Source: Pseudomonadota bacterium (GTDB lineage: Bacteria; Pseudomonadota; Gammaproteobacteria; Burkholderiales; Sulfuriferulaceae). Taken from it: 64,000 nucleotides of DNA. The DNA is taken from NCBI GenBank assembly GCA_021845925.1, contig JAJZUW010000006.1:1-64000 (forward strand). Reading direction: 5' to 3'. The notes under the pieces are model-generated. The model made no database searches and had not been told where the DNA came from. It worked only from the letters and a program-made list of their open reading frames with translations. This document shows positions 1 through 8,639 of the stretch, in pieces. Position 1 is the stretch's first letter. The number at the start of each line of letters is the position of its first letter. The translations under genes and the position numbers were made by a program.

Positions 1-112
1 TCTGATACGCTCAAAAGATGCGGGTCTTTGCTACCTTGTTTTTTAACAAGTGCCCATGCCATCCTCTCAGACAGCACAGGCTCGCAAATGCCCACTCTTA
101 TCAGTCATCGGT

Positions 113-125
113 TTGTTAAAGATCA
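113..125 (-). promoter_or_regulatory. boxA-like antitermination site in a probable rrn leader
   Basis: The minus strand reads TGATCTTTAACAA, differing at one or two positions from the E. coli boxA (TGCTCTTTAACAA), where NusB-NusE bind. About 20 nt downstream is GATAAGAGTGGGCA, which resembles the conserved text after boxA in proteobacterial rRNA leaders and spacers. The site lies about 60 nt downstream of the strong promoter. No 16S rRNA sequence is visible before base 1. Confidence 0.6.
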
Positions 126-185
126 GTACTGCACCCCGCCCGCTGCTTCTGCTTTTGCAGCTGCCCGCGATTGGGGAAGCCGTGA

Positions 186-213
186 ATTATACAGAACCAG
201 ACAGGCATGTCAA
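186..213 (-). promoter_or_regulatory. Strong sigma-70 promoter, probably of an rRNA operon
   Basis: Read on the minus strand there is a perfect -35 TTGACA (213-208), a 16-bp spacer and a perfect -10 TATAAT (191-186), followed by a GC-rich discriminator. An A/T-rich stretch lies upstream of the -35 (about 220-250) and could act as an UP element. The leader that follows contains a boxA-like sequence. Such a consensus promoter with boxA is typical of rrn operons. The rRNA itself would lie beyond the left edge, so the identity of the operon is inferred. Confidence 0.75.
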
Positions 214-252
214 GCGCAAAAGGACATTTCTGGAAAAACACAATCAAAATGA

Positions 253-1428
253 TCAGCCCGCCGGCAAGGATTTTCTGGCCACAACCGCCAGTACGGCAAC
301 GCCCATCAACATCAGCACACCAAACGCGGGAATCACGTGCCCTACCGGCATGTGGCTGACCAATCCCCAGCCGCTGACCAGCAACAGCATGGCGGCATTT
401 TCAAACAGATTCTGGATCGACAATGCCTGCCCGGCACCAATACCTGCCTGACCCCGTTCCTGCAACCAGGCGTTCAGCGGCACGACAAACGCACCACCTG
501 CCATCCCCAGAATGAACATCAGGCCGTAGGTGGCCGGCAGGGAGTGCTGCGCCGCAAGCAGCATGATGCAGGGGCCGATCACCAGACCTGCCGCAAATGC
601 CCGCTCGATCCGGTCAAGATGAATGTATCGCCACGCCAGCGCGGAACCAGCCACAATCCCGACGGACAGCGCCCCCATCAGGTTCGCCGGGGTTTGATTA
701 TCCATCCGGTGCAACGCCAGAGGCACCCAGACAAACAGCATCAGGCGCAACGTCGCGCCACACCCCCAGAACAGGCTGGTGCCCAGCATGCTGACGCGCG
801 CTGCGGGATCGCGCCACAACCGATGCAGATAGGTGCCGAATCTCGCCAGCACACGCCATTCGTGCCAGCGCAGGGCATCCTGAACACTCGGCTGCAAGCG
901 CGGGATCAAGAAATTGATCAACATCGCAAAACCGTATGCTGCAGCTGTTACCTGCATGGCCAGCAACGGAGACTGATCGGCCAGCCAGCCGCCTGCCACC
1001 ACGCCCAGCAGAATGGCCACAATGGTTGAACCTTCCAGCAATGCGTTGGCGCGCACCAGCCTGTCTACCGGAAAAAATTGCGACAGGATGCCGTATTTTG
1101 CCGGCGAATACAGAGTGGCTCCCATCCCGGCCACCAGATAGGCCAGCACCGGACTCATGCCCGACATCATCATCAGAACCCCTGCCAGCTTGATCCCGTT
1201 GCCCAGCAGCAGAACCTTGCCTTTTGGCAGGGCGTCGGCCAGGGTTCCTGCCCAGGGCGCCAGCAGAACGTATGGCAACAGGAATCCGGACTGCACCCAG
1301 CTGATCTGGCCGGTCTGCCCGACAAGTTTCACCAGGGCGATGGCGGCAATGAGCAATATGTTGTCTGCCAGGGCGGACAAAAACTGTGCCGCCAGCAAAG
1401 CCTGCATTGGCAGAGCCATCATGCGCAT
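253..1428 (-). CDS. lplT: Lysophospholipid transporter LplT (MFS)
   Basis: An inner-membrane major-facilitator protein of about 391 residues with roughly 11-12 hydrophobic helices. The start AAQFLSALADNILLIAAIAL closely recalls E. coli LplT ([20 protein letters not shown]). LplT flips lysophosphatidylethanolamine and lysophosphatidylglycerol inward for re-acylation by Aas. The reading frame stays open upstream to 1512, but that part overlaps aas. The ATG at 1428 lies just after the aas TGA (TGAAATG) and gives the family N-terminus, so I chose it. The gene is translationally coupled to aas, matching the aas-lplT pairing of enterobacteria. Confidence 0.88.
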   Translation of the reverse strand: MRMMALPMQALLAAQFLSALADNILLIAAIALVKLVGQTGQISWVQSGFLLPYVLLAPWAGTLADALPKGKVLLLGNGIKLAGVLMMMSGMSPVLAYLVAGMGATLYSPAKYGILSQFFPVDRLVRANALLEGSTIVAILLGVVAGGWLADQSPLLAMQVTAAAYGFAMLINFLIPRLQPSVQDALRWHEWRVLARFGTYLHRLWRDPAARVSMLGTSLFWGCGATLRLMLFVWVPLALHRMDNQTPANLMGALSVGIVAGSALAWRYIHLDRIERAFAAGLVIGPCIMLLAAQHSLPATYGLMFILGMAGGAFVVPLNAWLQERGQAGIGAGQALSIQNLFENAAMLLLVSGWGLVSHMPVGHVIPAFGVLMLMGVAVLAVVARKSLPAG

Positions 1429-1429
1429 T

Positions 1430-3541
1430 TCAGGATGATGCTTCAAGATCTTTCCCCTGCTGTTCAAGTAGGACATAGTTGATTTTTCCGTTGCCAAGCA
1501 ACGGGATGGCATCTACTGGCACAATCCGGCGCGGCACGGCCAGATCGACAATGCCGGCCATTCTGGCTGCCCTGACCAGTTTTTCCCGGTCCAGATCATG
1601 GCTGGTTGTATACAGAATGATGGTTTCTCCCCGCCGGTCAGACTGGCTGAACACTGCGGCATGATCCGCGTTCGGAGCCGCCAGACTGGCAATCTGCTCG
1701 CTCAGATCAAGCGACACCATTTCTCCGGCCACTTTGGCGAATCTGCGCAGGCGCCCCAATATGGTCAGCTGGCTGTTCTCATCCAGACGAACCAGGTCGC
1801 CAGTACAATACCACTCATCCTGCTGCGGAATGGCAGTCAAAGGCTGCCCGGGCACCAGATAGCCACGCATCAGATTGGCGCCCGCAATCCACAGCATACC
1901 GCCATCCTGCACTCCATCCACCGGCTCGGTGCGGCCACGGATGCCCGGCAACAGGCGGCCGACACCGCCGGACTGACAATACAACACAGAATTCACCGAG
2001 ACCACCGGCGCGGCTTCAGTCATGCCGTATCCTTCGAGAATCCGGATGCCAAACCTGTCCAGCCACAGCTGCCGGATTGCGTCGCTGAGCCGTTCCGCAC
2101 CGGCAACCACAATCCGCAAGGTCTGGAACTGGGCGGGCTCTGCCAGCCTTGCATACTGTCCCAGAAAGGTGGCCGTACCGATCAGGACGGTGGCACGGTG
2201 TTGCCAGACCTGTTGCGGGATGGCGTGATAATGCAGGGGACTGGGATACAGCATCACCGGCATGCCGGTCAGCAGCGGCAGCAAACCACCGGCAGTCAAG
2301 CCAAAGCTGTGAAACATGGGCAGCACCGTCAGCATGCGATCGGTTGGCCGGATATCGATCACGCTGCGAATCTGGGCCACGTTCACCAGCATTGAACGTT
2401 GTGTCAGCAGAACGCCTTTGGGAACCCCCTCCGATCCTGAGGTAAACATCAGCACGGCGGGTTCTTCGCGGCAATCGCCGCGAAAGAAAGCCGCCGGCCA
2501 CCACCCTGCCAGCAGCGCGAACACCCGGTCTTGCCAACCCAGATGACCGGCGAGATCTTCCAGATACAACAACCGGCAGTCTGGCCATTGCGCCACTTCG
2601 TCAGTCAGACCGGTACGCTGCAGGAATAATCGCGATGTGATGACCAGACGAATGCGTGCCGCCGCCAGCGCCTGACGCATGGCAAGGCTGCCGGCTGTAT
2701 GGTTGATCATGGCGCAGACGCGCCGCTGGGCGGATACGCCCACCACAGCAGCCAGAACCGGCGACACATTCGGCAGCAGAATGCCAACCACATCACCCTG
2801 ACTCACCTGCCCCGCCACAATCCGCCCCATACCGGCCGCCATGCGAAAAAATCCTGTCCAGCCAAGCGGTTTTTGCCGGATATCATTCAGCACAAAACCG
2901 GACCGAGGATCGCGCCGCTTGGTCGCAACACAGGCGGCCCACAACGAACGATCCAGCCGGCTTGCGGCCGCAAAAGAATTGATTCTGGTTTCCAGCCAAG
3001 CGCGCGCCTGCTGTGGGCAACAGGATGCCTCTTCCGGCAGGCAGGGTTGTTCCGGACAGCCAATGTGAATAGCCACCGGCGGCTTGCGCCAGGGCAGCCA
3101 CCCCACGACATCAGGCGAACGAAACAGCGACACCGGCCATACCGGCAACTGACGTTGACCAGCCAGCAACAGCACTTCAGGATACATCAATCCCGGGCTG
3201 TCCATGCCGGTCGGCTCGCCTTCGGGAAACACAAGCAGCGGTTTTCCTGCCCGCAGATGTCTGAGGACCATCCACTGCCAGTGCCGCGAGCCAACCACGA
3301 CCACCCTGACCCCTAGCACAGCCAGCAACCTGTGCAACCAGCCCGGCAACACATCCTGCTCGAACCGGACCCACAACAGTCCCGGCGGCGTACAGACCCC
3401 GACCAGCAAGGCATCCAGACAGGAACGGTGGTTGGCCAACAGCACCCCGGCTCCAGCAGGCACAGCGTCTGTCACCACGCTGAGGCGCAACCAGTACCGT
3501 ACCAGTTTCCGCAAAACTGCTGCCAGCATCGACAATGCCAT
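1430..3541 (-). CDS. aas: Bifunctional acyltransferase / acyl-ACP synthetase (Aas)
   Basis: A two-domain protein of about 703 residues (E. coli Aas has 719). The N-terminal PlsC-type acyltransferase has the HxxxxD motif (NHRSCLD, His38/Asp43) and FPEG at 105-108. The C-terminal AMP-binding ligase has the phosphate loop MFTSGSEGVPKG, then EGYGMTEAAP and a YCTGD block. Aas activates fatty acids on bound ACP and re-acylates 2-acyl-lysophospholipids at the inner membrane. The chosen ATG at 3541 has GGGAGA a few bases upstream; the open frame continues to 3631 but would run through the folA promoter region. lplT follows directly. Confidence 0.88.
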   Translation of the reverse strand: MALSMLAAVLRKLVRYWLRLSVVTDAVPAGAGVLLANHRSCLDALLVGVCTPPGLLWVRFEQDVLPGWLHRLLAVLGVRVVVVGSRHWQWMVLRHLRAGKPLLVFPEGEPTGMDSPGLMYPEVLLLAGQRQLPVWPVSLFRSPDVVGWLPWRKPPVAIHIGCPEQPCLPEEASCCPQQARAWLETRINSFAAASRLDRSLWAACVATKRRDPRSGFVLNDIRQKPLGWTGFFRMAAGMGRIVAGQVSQGDVVGILLPNVSPVLAAVVGVSAQRRVCAMINHTAGSLAMRQALAAARIRLVITSRLFLQRTGLTDEVAQWPDCRLLYLEDLAGHLGWQDRVFALLAGWWPAAFFRGDCREEPAVLMFTSGSEGVPKGVLLTQRSMLVNVAQIRSVIDIRPTDRMLTVLPMFHSFGLTAGGLLPLLTGMPVMLYPSPLHYHAIPQQVWQHRATVLIGTATFLGQYARLAEPAQFQTLRIVVAGAERLSDAIRQLWLDRFGIRILEGYGMTEAAPVVSVNSVLYCQSGGVGRLLPGIRGRTEPVDGVQDGGMLWIAGANLMRGYLVPGQPLTAIPQQDEWYCTGDLVRLDENSQLTILGRLRRFAKVAGEMVSLDLSEQIASLAAPNADHAAVFSQSDRRGETIILYTTSHDLDREKLVRAARMAGIVDLAVPRRIVPVDAIPLLGNGKINYVLLEQQGKDLEASS

Positions 3542-3588
3542 TTTTCTCCCCGTCACCGGTTTCTGATCGCCGGCAGACCAACCATCGT

Positions 3589-3594
3589 TATAAT
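3589..3594 (+). promoter_or_regulatory. -10 element of the folA promoter
   Basis: A perfect TATAAT lies 31 bp before the folA ATG, in the 83-bp gap between divergent aas and folA. No good -35 is visible at 16-18 bp spacing, so the assignment rests on the -10 and its position. Confidence 0.5.
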
Positions 3595-3624
3595 ACAGAC
3601 CAGTCACATCTGTCCGGAGTCCCG

Positions 3625-4116
3625 ATGTCACCCATCATTTCACTGATTGCCGCTGTCGCGCGCCAGCAGGCCATTGGCGCACACAACACATTGCCATGGC
3701 GCCTGCCGGAAGACCTGCGCCATTTTCGCGCCACAACCACCGGACATCCGGTCATCATGGGACGAAAAACCTTTGATTCGCTCGGCCGCCCGCTGCCAGA
3801 CCGGACCAATATCGTCATCACACGCAACAGCGAACTCGAACTGCCCGGCTGCCTGATCGCCACTTCGCTTGCGCAGGCCATTCGCATCGCAGGCGAAACC
3901 CAGGAAATTTTCGTTATCGGCGGCGCGCAGATCTACGCCCAGGCCATGCCAATGGCCAACCGATTATATCTGACTGAAATCGATCTGGATGTCCCGAATG
4001 CAGACGCCTGGTTTCCGGCCGTCGATCCAGCAGAATGGCATGAGACCGACCGCGCAGCGCATTTCAGCGACCAGATCGGCTGCCAGTATTCGTTTGTCCG
4101 CTACGAGCGAAAATAA
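3625..4116 (+). CDS. folA: Dihydrofolate reductase
   Basis: NADPH-dependent reduction of dihydrofolate to tetrahydrofolate, cytosolic. The 163-residue protein starts ISLIAAVARQQAIGAHNTLP, with the substrate-site WRLPEDLRHFRATT, the cofactor motif VIMGRKTFDSLGRPLP and the second nucleotide-binding block EIFVIGGAQIYAQ, all in the usual order and length. The open frame begins at 3535, but the ATG at 3625 follows GGAG and gives the family N-terminus. It stands alone, divergent from aas and upstream of the CRISPR island. Confidence 0.95.
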   Translation: MSPIISLIAAVARQQAIGAHNTLPWRLPEDLRHFRATTTGHPVIMGRKTFDSLGRPLPDRTNIVITRNSELELPGCLIATSLAQAIRIAGETQEIFVIGGAQIYAQAMPMANRLYLTEIDLDVPNADAWFPAVDPAEWHETDRAAHFSDQIGCQYSFVRYERK

Positions 4117-4424
4117 AAAAAGGCTATTTGCATTCTGAGGTTGAAAGCCGGATTGCCCGACCTACCGGGCAATCATCTGTTTAGCGCGAAACATGGTTGG
4201 ATTCCGACTCAGGGGAACGCCTCGTTGTGTGCAAAACCAGGTAGACTGCGAATGTGACCAACTTAGTTGGAGCCGCCGTTCGGTCATTCTGGAAAGCAGC
4301 CATCTGAACGACCGCTGCACTTTCGGAACCTGCCGGAAGGGCAATGCACACTATTCGGCCATAGCTGCCGGGGCGCGAGCGACTGCAATCAGGCAACTTC
4401 ATTCATGGCTAGTTGAACGCCATC
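4117..4424. other. Non-coding gap between folA and the tracrRNA
   Basis: About 308 bp without a credible gene. A 9-bp inverted repeat (4151-4159 with 4166-4174, GATTGCCCG / CGGGCAATC) lies just after folA and could be a weak folA terminator, though no clear T-run follows. The remainder has short, poorly supported open frames on both strands. Its text recalls degraded intergenic repeat sequence, but I cannot name an element. Confidence 0.5.
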
Positions 4425-4457
4425 AAAAATAAAAAGAGCCGCATATAGCGGCTCTTT
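4425..4457 (-). terminator. Intrinsic terminator of the tracrRNA
   Basis: A 7-bp GC-rich stem (4436-4442 GAGCCGC with 4448-4454 GCGGCTC), extended by three A:T pairs and closed by a 5-nt loop, is followed on the minus strand by TTTTTATTTTT (4435-4425). On the plus strand only TTTCATTT follows, so the main direction is leftward. Confidence 0.85.
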
Positions 4458-4516
4458 CATTTGGTGCATCTTTCAGCTTGTTAGCGTCCAGAGCGCAAAT
4501 CCCAATCTACTGATGC
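4425..4516 (-). ncRNA. tracrRNA of the type II-C CRISPR system
   Basis: Read leftward from about 4515, the RNA begins with an anti-repeat. Positions 4488-4508 (21 bp) are identical to positions 8-28 of the CRISPR repeat in crRNA sense, so the minus-strand RNA is perfectly complementary to crRNA over that stretch. A short CCGG / ACGCU internal loop and a 3-bp GUU:AAC lower stem complete the duplex. Then comes CTGAAAGATGCACC, close to the first stem-loop of the N. meningitidis tracrRNA as I recall it (CUGAAAAGAUGUGCC). The RNA ends in a GC-rich hairpin with a T-run. Expected length is about 90 nt. Confidence 0.85.
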
Positions 4517-4521
4517 GGCGT

Positions 4522-4550
4522 ATCCTAAAGCGGAAATATTATGCAGTCAA
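4522..4550 (-). promoter_or_regulatory. tracrRNA promoter
   Basis: On the minus strand: -35 TTGACT (4550-4545), a 17-bp spacer and -10 TAGGAT (4527-4522), placing the start near 4515, immediately before the anti-repeat. It sits inside the cas9 upstream region, facing away from cas9. Confidence 0.7.
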
Positions 4551-4561
4551 GGAAATCGTAC

Positions 4562-4567
4562 TAGAAT
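4562..4567 (+). promoter_or_regulatory. Candidate -10 of the cas9 promoter
   Basis: TAGAAT lies 26 bp before the cas9 ATG. The -35 at 17-bp spacing (TTATGC, 4539-4544) is poor and overlaps the spacer of the divergent tracrRNA promoter. The assignment is tentative. Confidence 0.35.
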
Positions 4568-4593
4568 CACCCACACACATCAGGGAGAACAAC

Positions 4594-7500
4594 ATGCTGC
4601 ATAAAATGCACTATCGCTTGGCACTCGATTTGGGATCAACCTCACTCGGCTGGGCGATGATCCGCCTTAATGCAAACAACGAGCCTTGTGCGGTAATTAA
4701 GGCAGGAGTGCGCATCTTCTCGAATGGGCGCAACCCCAAAGATGGCTCATCGCTGGCAGTGACCCGCCGCGAAGCTCGCGCCATGCGCCGCCGCCGTGAC
4801 CGCCTGCTGAAACGCAAAGCGCGCATGATGCGCACGCTCATCGAATATGGATTCTTCCCCGCCGAAGAAGCAGAACGCAAGGCGCTGGAAACAATGAATC
4901 CCTATGCCTTGCGTGCCAAGGGGCTGATTGAAGCGCTCACCCCTGTCGAATTTGGCCGCGCGCTGTTCCACATCAACCAGCGGCGCGGGTTCAAGAGCAA
5001 TCGCAAGACGGACAAGAAAGACAACGACAGCGGCGCGCTAAAATCTGCCATCAACAAGTTGCGTGAAACCCTCAAGACTGAAAATTGCCGCACGATAGGT
5101 GAATGGCTAAACAAGCGTGATGTAGCGGGTCAAACCGTCCGCGCCCGTTACCATCAGGACAAAATTATCAAGGACGACGGCAAGACAAAAATAGACAAGT
5201 ATTACGACCTCTACATTGACCGTGCCATGATCGAGCATGAGTTCGACGAACTGTGGAAAAAACAAACCGAACTGAACCCAATGCTGTTCAACGAAAAAGC
5301 ACGCGACGATCTGAAAGATGTGTTGTTGTATCAACGTAAGCTCAAGCCCGTTAAACCGGGGCGTTGCACTTTCATACCCGACGATGAGCGCGCGCCGCTA
5401 GCCTTGCCCAGCACGCAACGCTTCCGCATGTATCAGGAGGTGAACAACCTGCGCATCCTGCGGGAAGGCTTGAAGGAAGAGCCGCTGACTTTGAAACAGC
5501 GCGATGATCTTATCGCGGCACTGGAAGCCAACAGCAAGCGCACCTTCACGCAAATCAAGAAACTGCTTGGCATAGGCGGCGCGGTTCAATTCAATTTTGA
5601 AGACCCAAAACGCGAAGAACTCAAAGGCAATACCACCAGTGCCATCCTGAGCAAAAATGAACACTTCGGTTCTGCATGGTTCATGTTCGACGAAGCAAAA
5701 CAAGATGCCATCGTGATGCAACTGGTCAAAGAAGAAAACGAAGCCAGGCTCGTGCGTTGGCTGCAAGACGAAACCGGCATTGATGAAAAGCGCGCCGAAA
5801 CCATTGCCAATGCCGGGCTGCCGGAAGGCTATGGCAGCCTGTGCGCCAAAGCGCTGGCCCGCATCCTGCCGGAACTGCGCCGCGACGTGGTGACCTATGA
5901 CAAAGCGGTACAGGCCGCAGGTTTCGAGCATCACAACAGGCTCAATCAAAACGCCGAAATTCCCGGTATCACCTTCAAAGCCGAAAGCGTTGACCAGGAT
6001 ACTGGCGAGATAAAAACCTTTCACATTTTCAATGAACTGCCTTACTACGGCGAATATCTGCAACGCCACGTCGGTTTTGGTAGCGGCAATCCAGAAGACC
6101 CCGCCGAAAAACGTTACGGCAAAATCGCCAATCCCACCGTGCATATCGGGCTGAACCAGGTACGTCTCGTGGTGAACGCACTTATCAAACGCTATGGACA
6201 TCCATGCGAAGTGATTGTCGAATTAGCGCGTGACTTAAAGCAAAGCAAAGAGCAACGCGATGAGGAAAACAAACAGCAAGCCAAGAATCAAGAACGCAAC
6301 AAGCGACTGCGCACTGCCATTGCTGGCGCCTTACAGATCAGTGAGGAACGGGTTCGCCGCGACGACATCGAGAAGATGATCATGTGGGAAGAGCTCAGCT
6401 CTGATCCGGCAGACCGCCACTGCCCTTACTCCGGCGCGCAAATCAGCGCAGCCATGCTATTGAGCGATGCAGTGGAAGTCGAACATATTCTACCTTTCTC
6501 GCAAACGCTGGACGACAGTCTCAACAACAAAACAGTGGCGCTCCGCCAAGCCAACCGCATCAAGGGCAACCGCACACCTTGGGAGGCTCAACACGATTTC
6601 GCTGCCCAGGGCTGGGACTACCAAGACATCCTGTCCCGTGCAGAACATATGCCAAAGGCAAAATGTTATCGCTTTGCCGAGGACGGCTACAAACGCTGGC
6701 TGAAAGACGATGCGGGGTTCTTGCCGCGCGCTCTGAACGACACGCGCCATCTAAGCCGTGTGGCGCGCGAATACCTGAATCTGATTTGCCCGAATACCCG
6801 TGTCATCCCCGGTCGCATGACCGCCATGCTGCGCGGCAAATTCGGCCTCAACGATGTGCTCGGCTTGAATGGCGACAAGAACCGCAATGACCATCGCCAT
6901 CATGCGGTGGACGCTTGCGTGATTGGCGTGACGGATCAAGGCCTGCTGCAGCGCTTCGCTAAAGCCAGCGCCAGTGCAAGAGAGCAGCAACTCAATCGCC
7001 TCGTGGACAATATGCCGTTGCCGTGGGAGAGCTACCGTGAGCATGTGCAGCGCGCTATCGGCGCAATCTGGGTAAGCCACAAACCGGATCATAGCCATGA
7101 AGGTGCAATGCACAACGACACGGCTTACGGCTTGCGCGGCGAAGGTAAAGTCAGCCTCCACAAAATGGTAGACGGGAAACGTGAGCGTATTGAGGACAAT
7201 CTCAAGGTTATTGAAATTTCCAATGCCAAAACCGCAGAACGGCATGGACTGCTACCCACTGGCGAACCCAAACCATACAAGGGTTACAAAGGCGACAGCA
7301 ACTACTGCATTGAAATCGCACGTAATGAAAAGGGGATGTGGGAAGGCGAAGTTATTTCCACGTTTGATGCCTACCAGTTGGTGCGCGAACATGGTTTTGC
7401 GCGGTTGCGCCATCCGACTTTGAGTATTAGCGGAAAGCCATTGGTAATGCGTCTAATCAGCAATGATTACGTTCGACTAAATCATGAAGGTGCGATAAGA

Positions 7501-7698
7501 ACATTGCGCGTCTGCAAAATAAGGAAAGATGGGCAAATTGCATTCGCTGATGTAACCGAGGCTAATGTTGATGCTAGAACACGCGCCAAGGAAATTGCTT
7601 ACGTATTAAAAACGGGAGGCTCTATGCAAAAGTCCGAAGCACGCCGCATCAGCATCTCGCCCACTGGAGAACTACGCGACCACGGTTTCAAGGAATAG
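4594..7698 (+). CDS. cas9: Cas9 endonuclease, type II-C
   Basis: RNA-guided DNA endonuclease of about 1034 residues, in the compact size class of II-C Cas9s. RuvC-I is LALDLGSTSLGW (Asp12). An arginine-rich bridge helix follows (RREARAMRRRRDRLLKRKAR). RuvC-II is VIVELARDLK (Glu543). The HNH domain has VEVEHILPFS (His631) and RQANRIKGN (Asn654), and RuvC-III is NDHRHHAVDA (His769/770, Asp773). All catalytic positions are present, so it should be active. I chose the ATG at 4594 because AGGGAGA precedes it and RuvC-I then begins at the usual place; the in-frame ATG at 4513 would run through the tracrRNA gene. cas1 follows 5 bp downstream. Codon use is more A/T-rich than in the neighbouring housekeeping genes. 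Confidence 0.97.
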   Translation: MLHKMHYRLALDLGSTSLGWAMIRLNANNEPCAVIKAGVRIFSNGRNPKDGSSLAVTRREARAMRRRRDRLLKRKARMMRTLIEYGFFPAEEAERKALETMNPYALRAKGLIEALTPVEFGRALFHINQRRGFKSNRKTDKKDNDSGALKSAINKLRETLKTENCRTIGEWLNKRDVAGQTVRARYHQDKIIKDDGKTKIDKYYDLYIDRAMIEHEFDELWKKQTELNPMLFNEKARDDLKDVLLYQRKLKPVKPGRCTFIPDDERAPLALPSTQRFRMYQEVNNLRILREGLKEEPLTLKQRDDLIAALEANSKRTFTQIKKLLGIGGAVQFNFEDPKREELKGNTTSAILSKNEHFGSAWFMFDEAKQDAIVMQLVKEENEARLVRWLQDETGIDEKRAETIANAGLPEGYGSLCAKALARILPELRRDVVTYDKAVQAAGFEHHNRLNQNAEIPGITFKAESVDQDTGEIKTFHIFNELPYYGEYLQRHVGFGSGNPEDPAEKRYGKIANPTVHIGLNQVRLVVNALIKRYGHPCEVIVELARDLKQSKEQRDEENKQQAKNQERNKRLRTAIAGALQISEERVRRDDIEKMIMWEELSSDPADRHCPYSGAQISAAMLLSDAVEVEHILPFSQTLDDSLNNKTVALRQANRIKGNRTPWEAQHDFAAQGWDYQDILSRAEHMPKAKCYRFAEDGYKRWLKDDAGFLPRALNDTRHLSRVAREYLNLICPNTRVIPGRMTAMLRGKFGLNDVLGLNGDKNRNDHRHHAVDACVIGVTDQGLLQRFAKASASAREQQLNRLVDNMPLPWESYREHVQRAIGAIWVSHKPDHSHEGAMHNDTAYGLRGEGKVSLHKMVDGKRERIEDNLKVIEISNAKTAERHGLLPTGEPKPYKGYKGDSNYCIEIARNEKGMWEGEVISTFDAYQLVREHGFARLRHPTLSISGKPLVMRLISNDYVRLNHEGAIRTLRVCKIRKDGQIAFADVTEANVDARTRAKEIAYVLKTGGSMQKSEARRISISPTGELRDHGFKE

Positions 7699-7703
7699 GT
7701 CAG

Positions 7704-8633
7704 ATGATAGGCCGTATCGTCGAAGTTGCAGATGACAGGCGACACTTGTTCCTCTCTCGCGGTTTTCTGGTGGTGCAAGATACGGAAGGTGAACGCAAAG
7801 AGCTGGGGCAGATTCCGCTGGACGATGTCGCCGCCGTGATCGCCAATGCCCACGGCCTGAGCTATACCAACAACCTGCTGGTGGCACTAGCGGAACGTTG
7901 CGCACCTTTTGTGCTGTGCGCCGCCAACCACAATGCCGTGGGCATGGTTCTGACGATAGATGGCAACTACCAGCAGGCCAAGCGTTTCGATGCGCAGCTC
8001 GCCGCCAGTCAGCCGTTGATAAAGCGCCTGTGGGCGGAAATCGTCAAATCGAAACTTCAGCAACAGGCGGTTGCGCTCGAAGCAACGGGCGCACCTTTTG
8101 TGCCACTGCAAGCCTTGGTGCGCAAAGTTCGCTCAGGCGACCCGGATAATTTTGAAGCCCAAGGAGCGCGGCGTTATTGGGGGCTGTTGTTCGGCGACGA
8201 TTTCCGCCGCGATCAACAGGGGGGCGGACTCAACGCAATGCTCAACTATGGCTATACCGTGCTGCGCGCAGCTACCGCGCGCGCAGTCGTTTCGGCAGGA
8301 CTGCATCCGACCATCGGCTTACACCATAGCAACGGAGGGAATGCCATGCGGCTGGTGGACGATTTGATGGAGCCATTCCGCCCCATGATAGACCTGAAAG
8401 TCTGGCAACTGCATAAGCAAGGTGAAGGCATGGTTACGCCAGATAGCAAACGCGCATTGGTAAAAACCCTGTATGACGACATGCAGACCGGCGCTGGCTT
8501 GACACCCGTGATGGTTTGCGCACAAAAACTCGCCACCTCCTTAGCGCAAGTCTTCATGGGCGCAAAAGACAAACTCGACTTGCCATTGCCAGGTTTGCCG
8601 CTCGCCCTTGCAGTATCGTTTCAAGACGAATAA
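7704..8633 (+). CDS. cas1: Cas1 spacer-integration nuclease
   Basis: A 309-residue Cas1 of the type II lineage. Cas1 with Cas2 inserts new spacers at the array. The conserved metal-binding positions are visible: Glu151 (FEAQGARRYWG), His207/208 (GLHHSNGGNAMRLVDD) and Glu223 (LMEPFRP), followed by MIDLKVW. The start is the ATG 5 bp after the cas9 stop. cas2 begins 6 bp after this gene. No cas4 or csn2 is present, which together with Cas9 size makes the locus II-C. Confidence 0.96.
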   Translation: MIGRIVEVADDRRHLFLSRGFLVVQDTEGERKELGQIPLDDVAAVIANAHGLSYTNNLLVALAERCAPFVLCAANHNAVGMVLTIDGNYQQAKRFDAQLAASQPLIKRLWAEIVKSKLQQQAVALEATGAPFVPLQALVRKVRSGDPDNFEAQGARRYWGLLFGDDFRRDQQGGGLNAMLNYGYTVLRAATARAVVSAGLHPTIGLHHSNGGNAMRLVDDLMEPFRPMIDLKVWQLHKQGEGMVTPDSKRALVKTLYDDMQTGAGLTPVMVCAQKLATSLAQVFMGAKDKLDLPLPGLPLALAVSFQDE

Positions 8634-8639
8634 CGTGAC

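Noticed and set aside
4513-4593. Upstream in-frame start for cas9 at 4513
   Set aside because: It would overlap the tracrRNA anti-repeat and promoter, has no ribosome binding site, and adds residues before RuvC-I; the ATG at 4594 has AGGGAGA.
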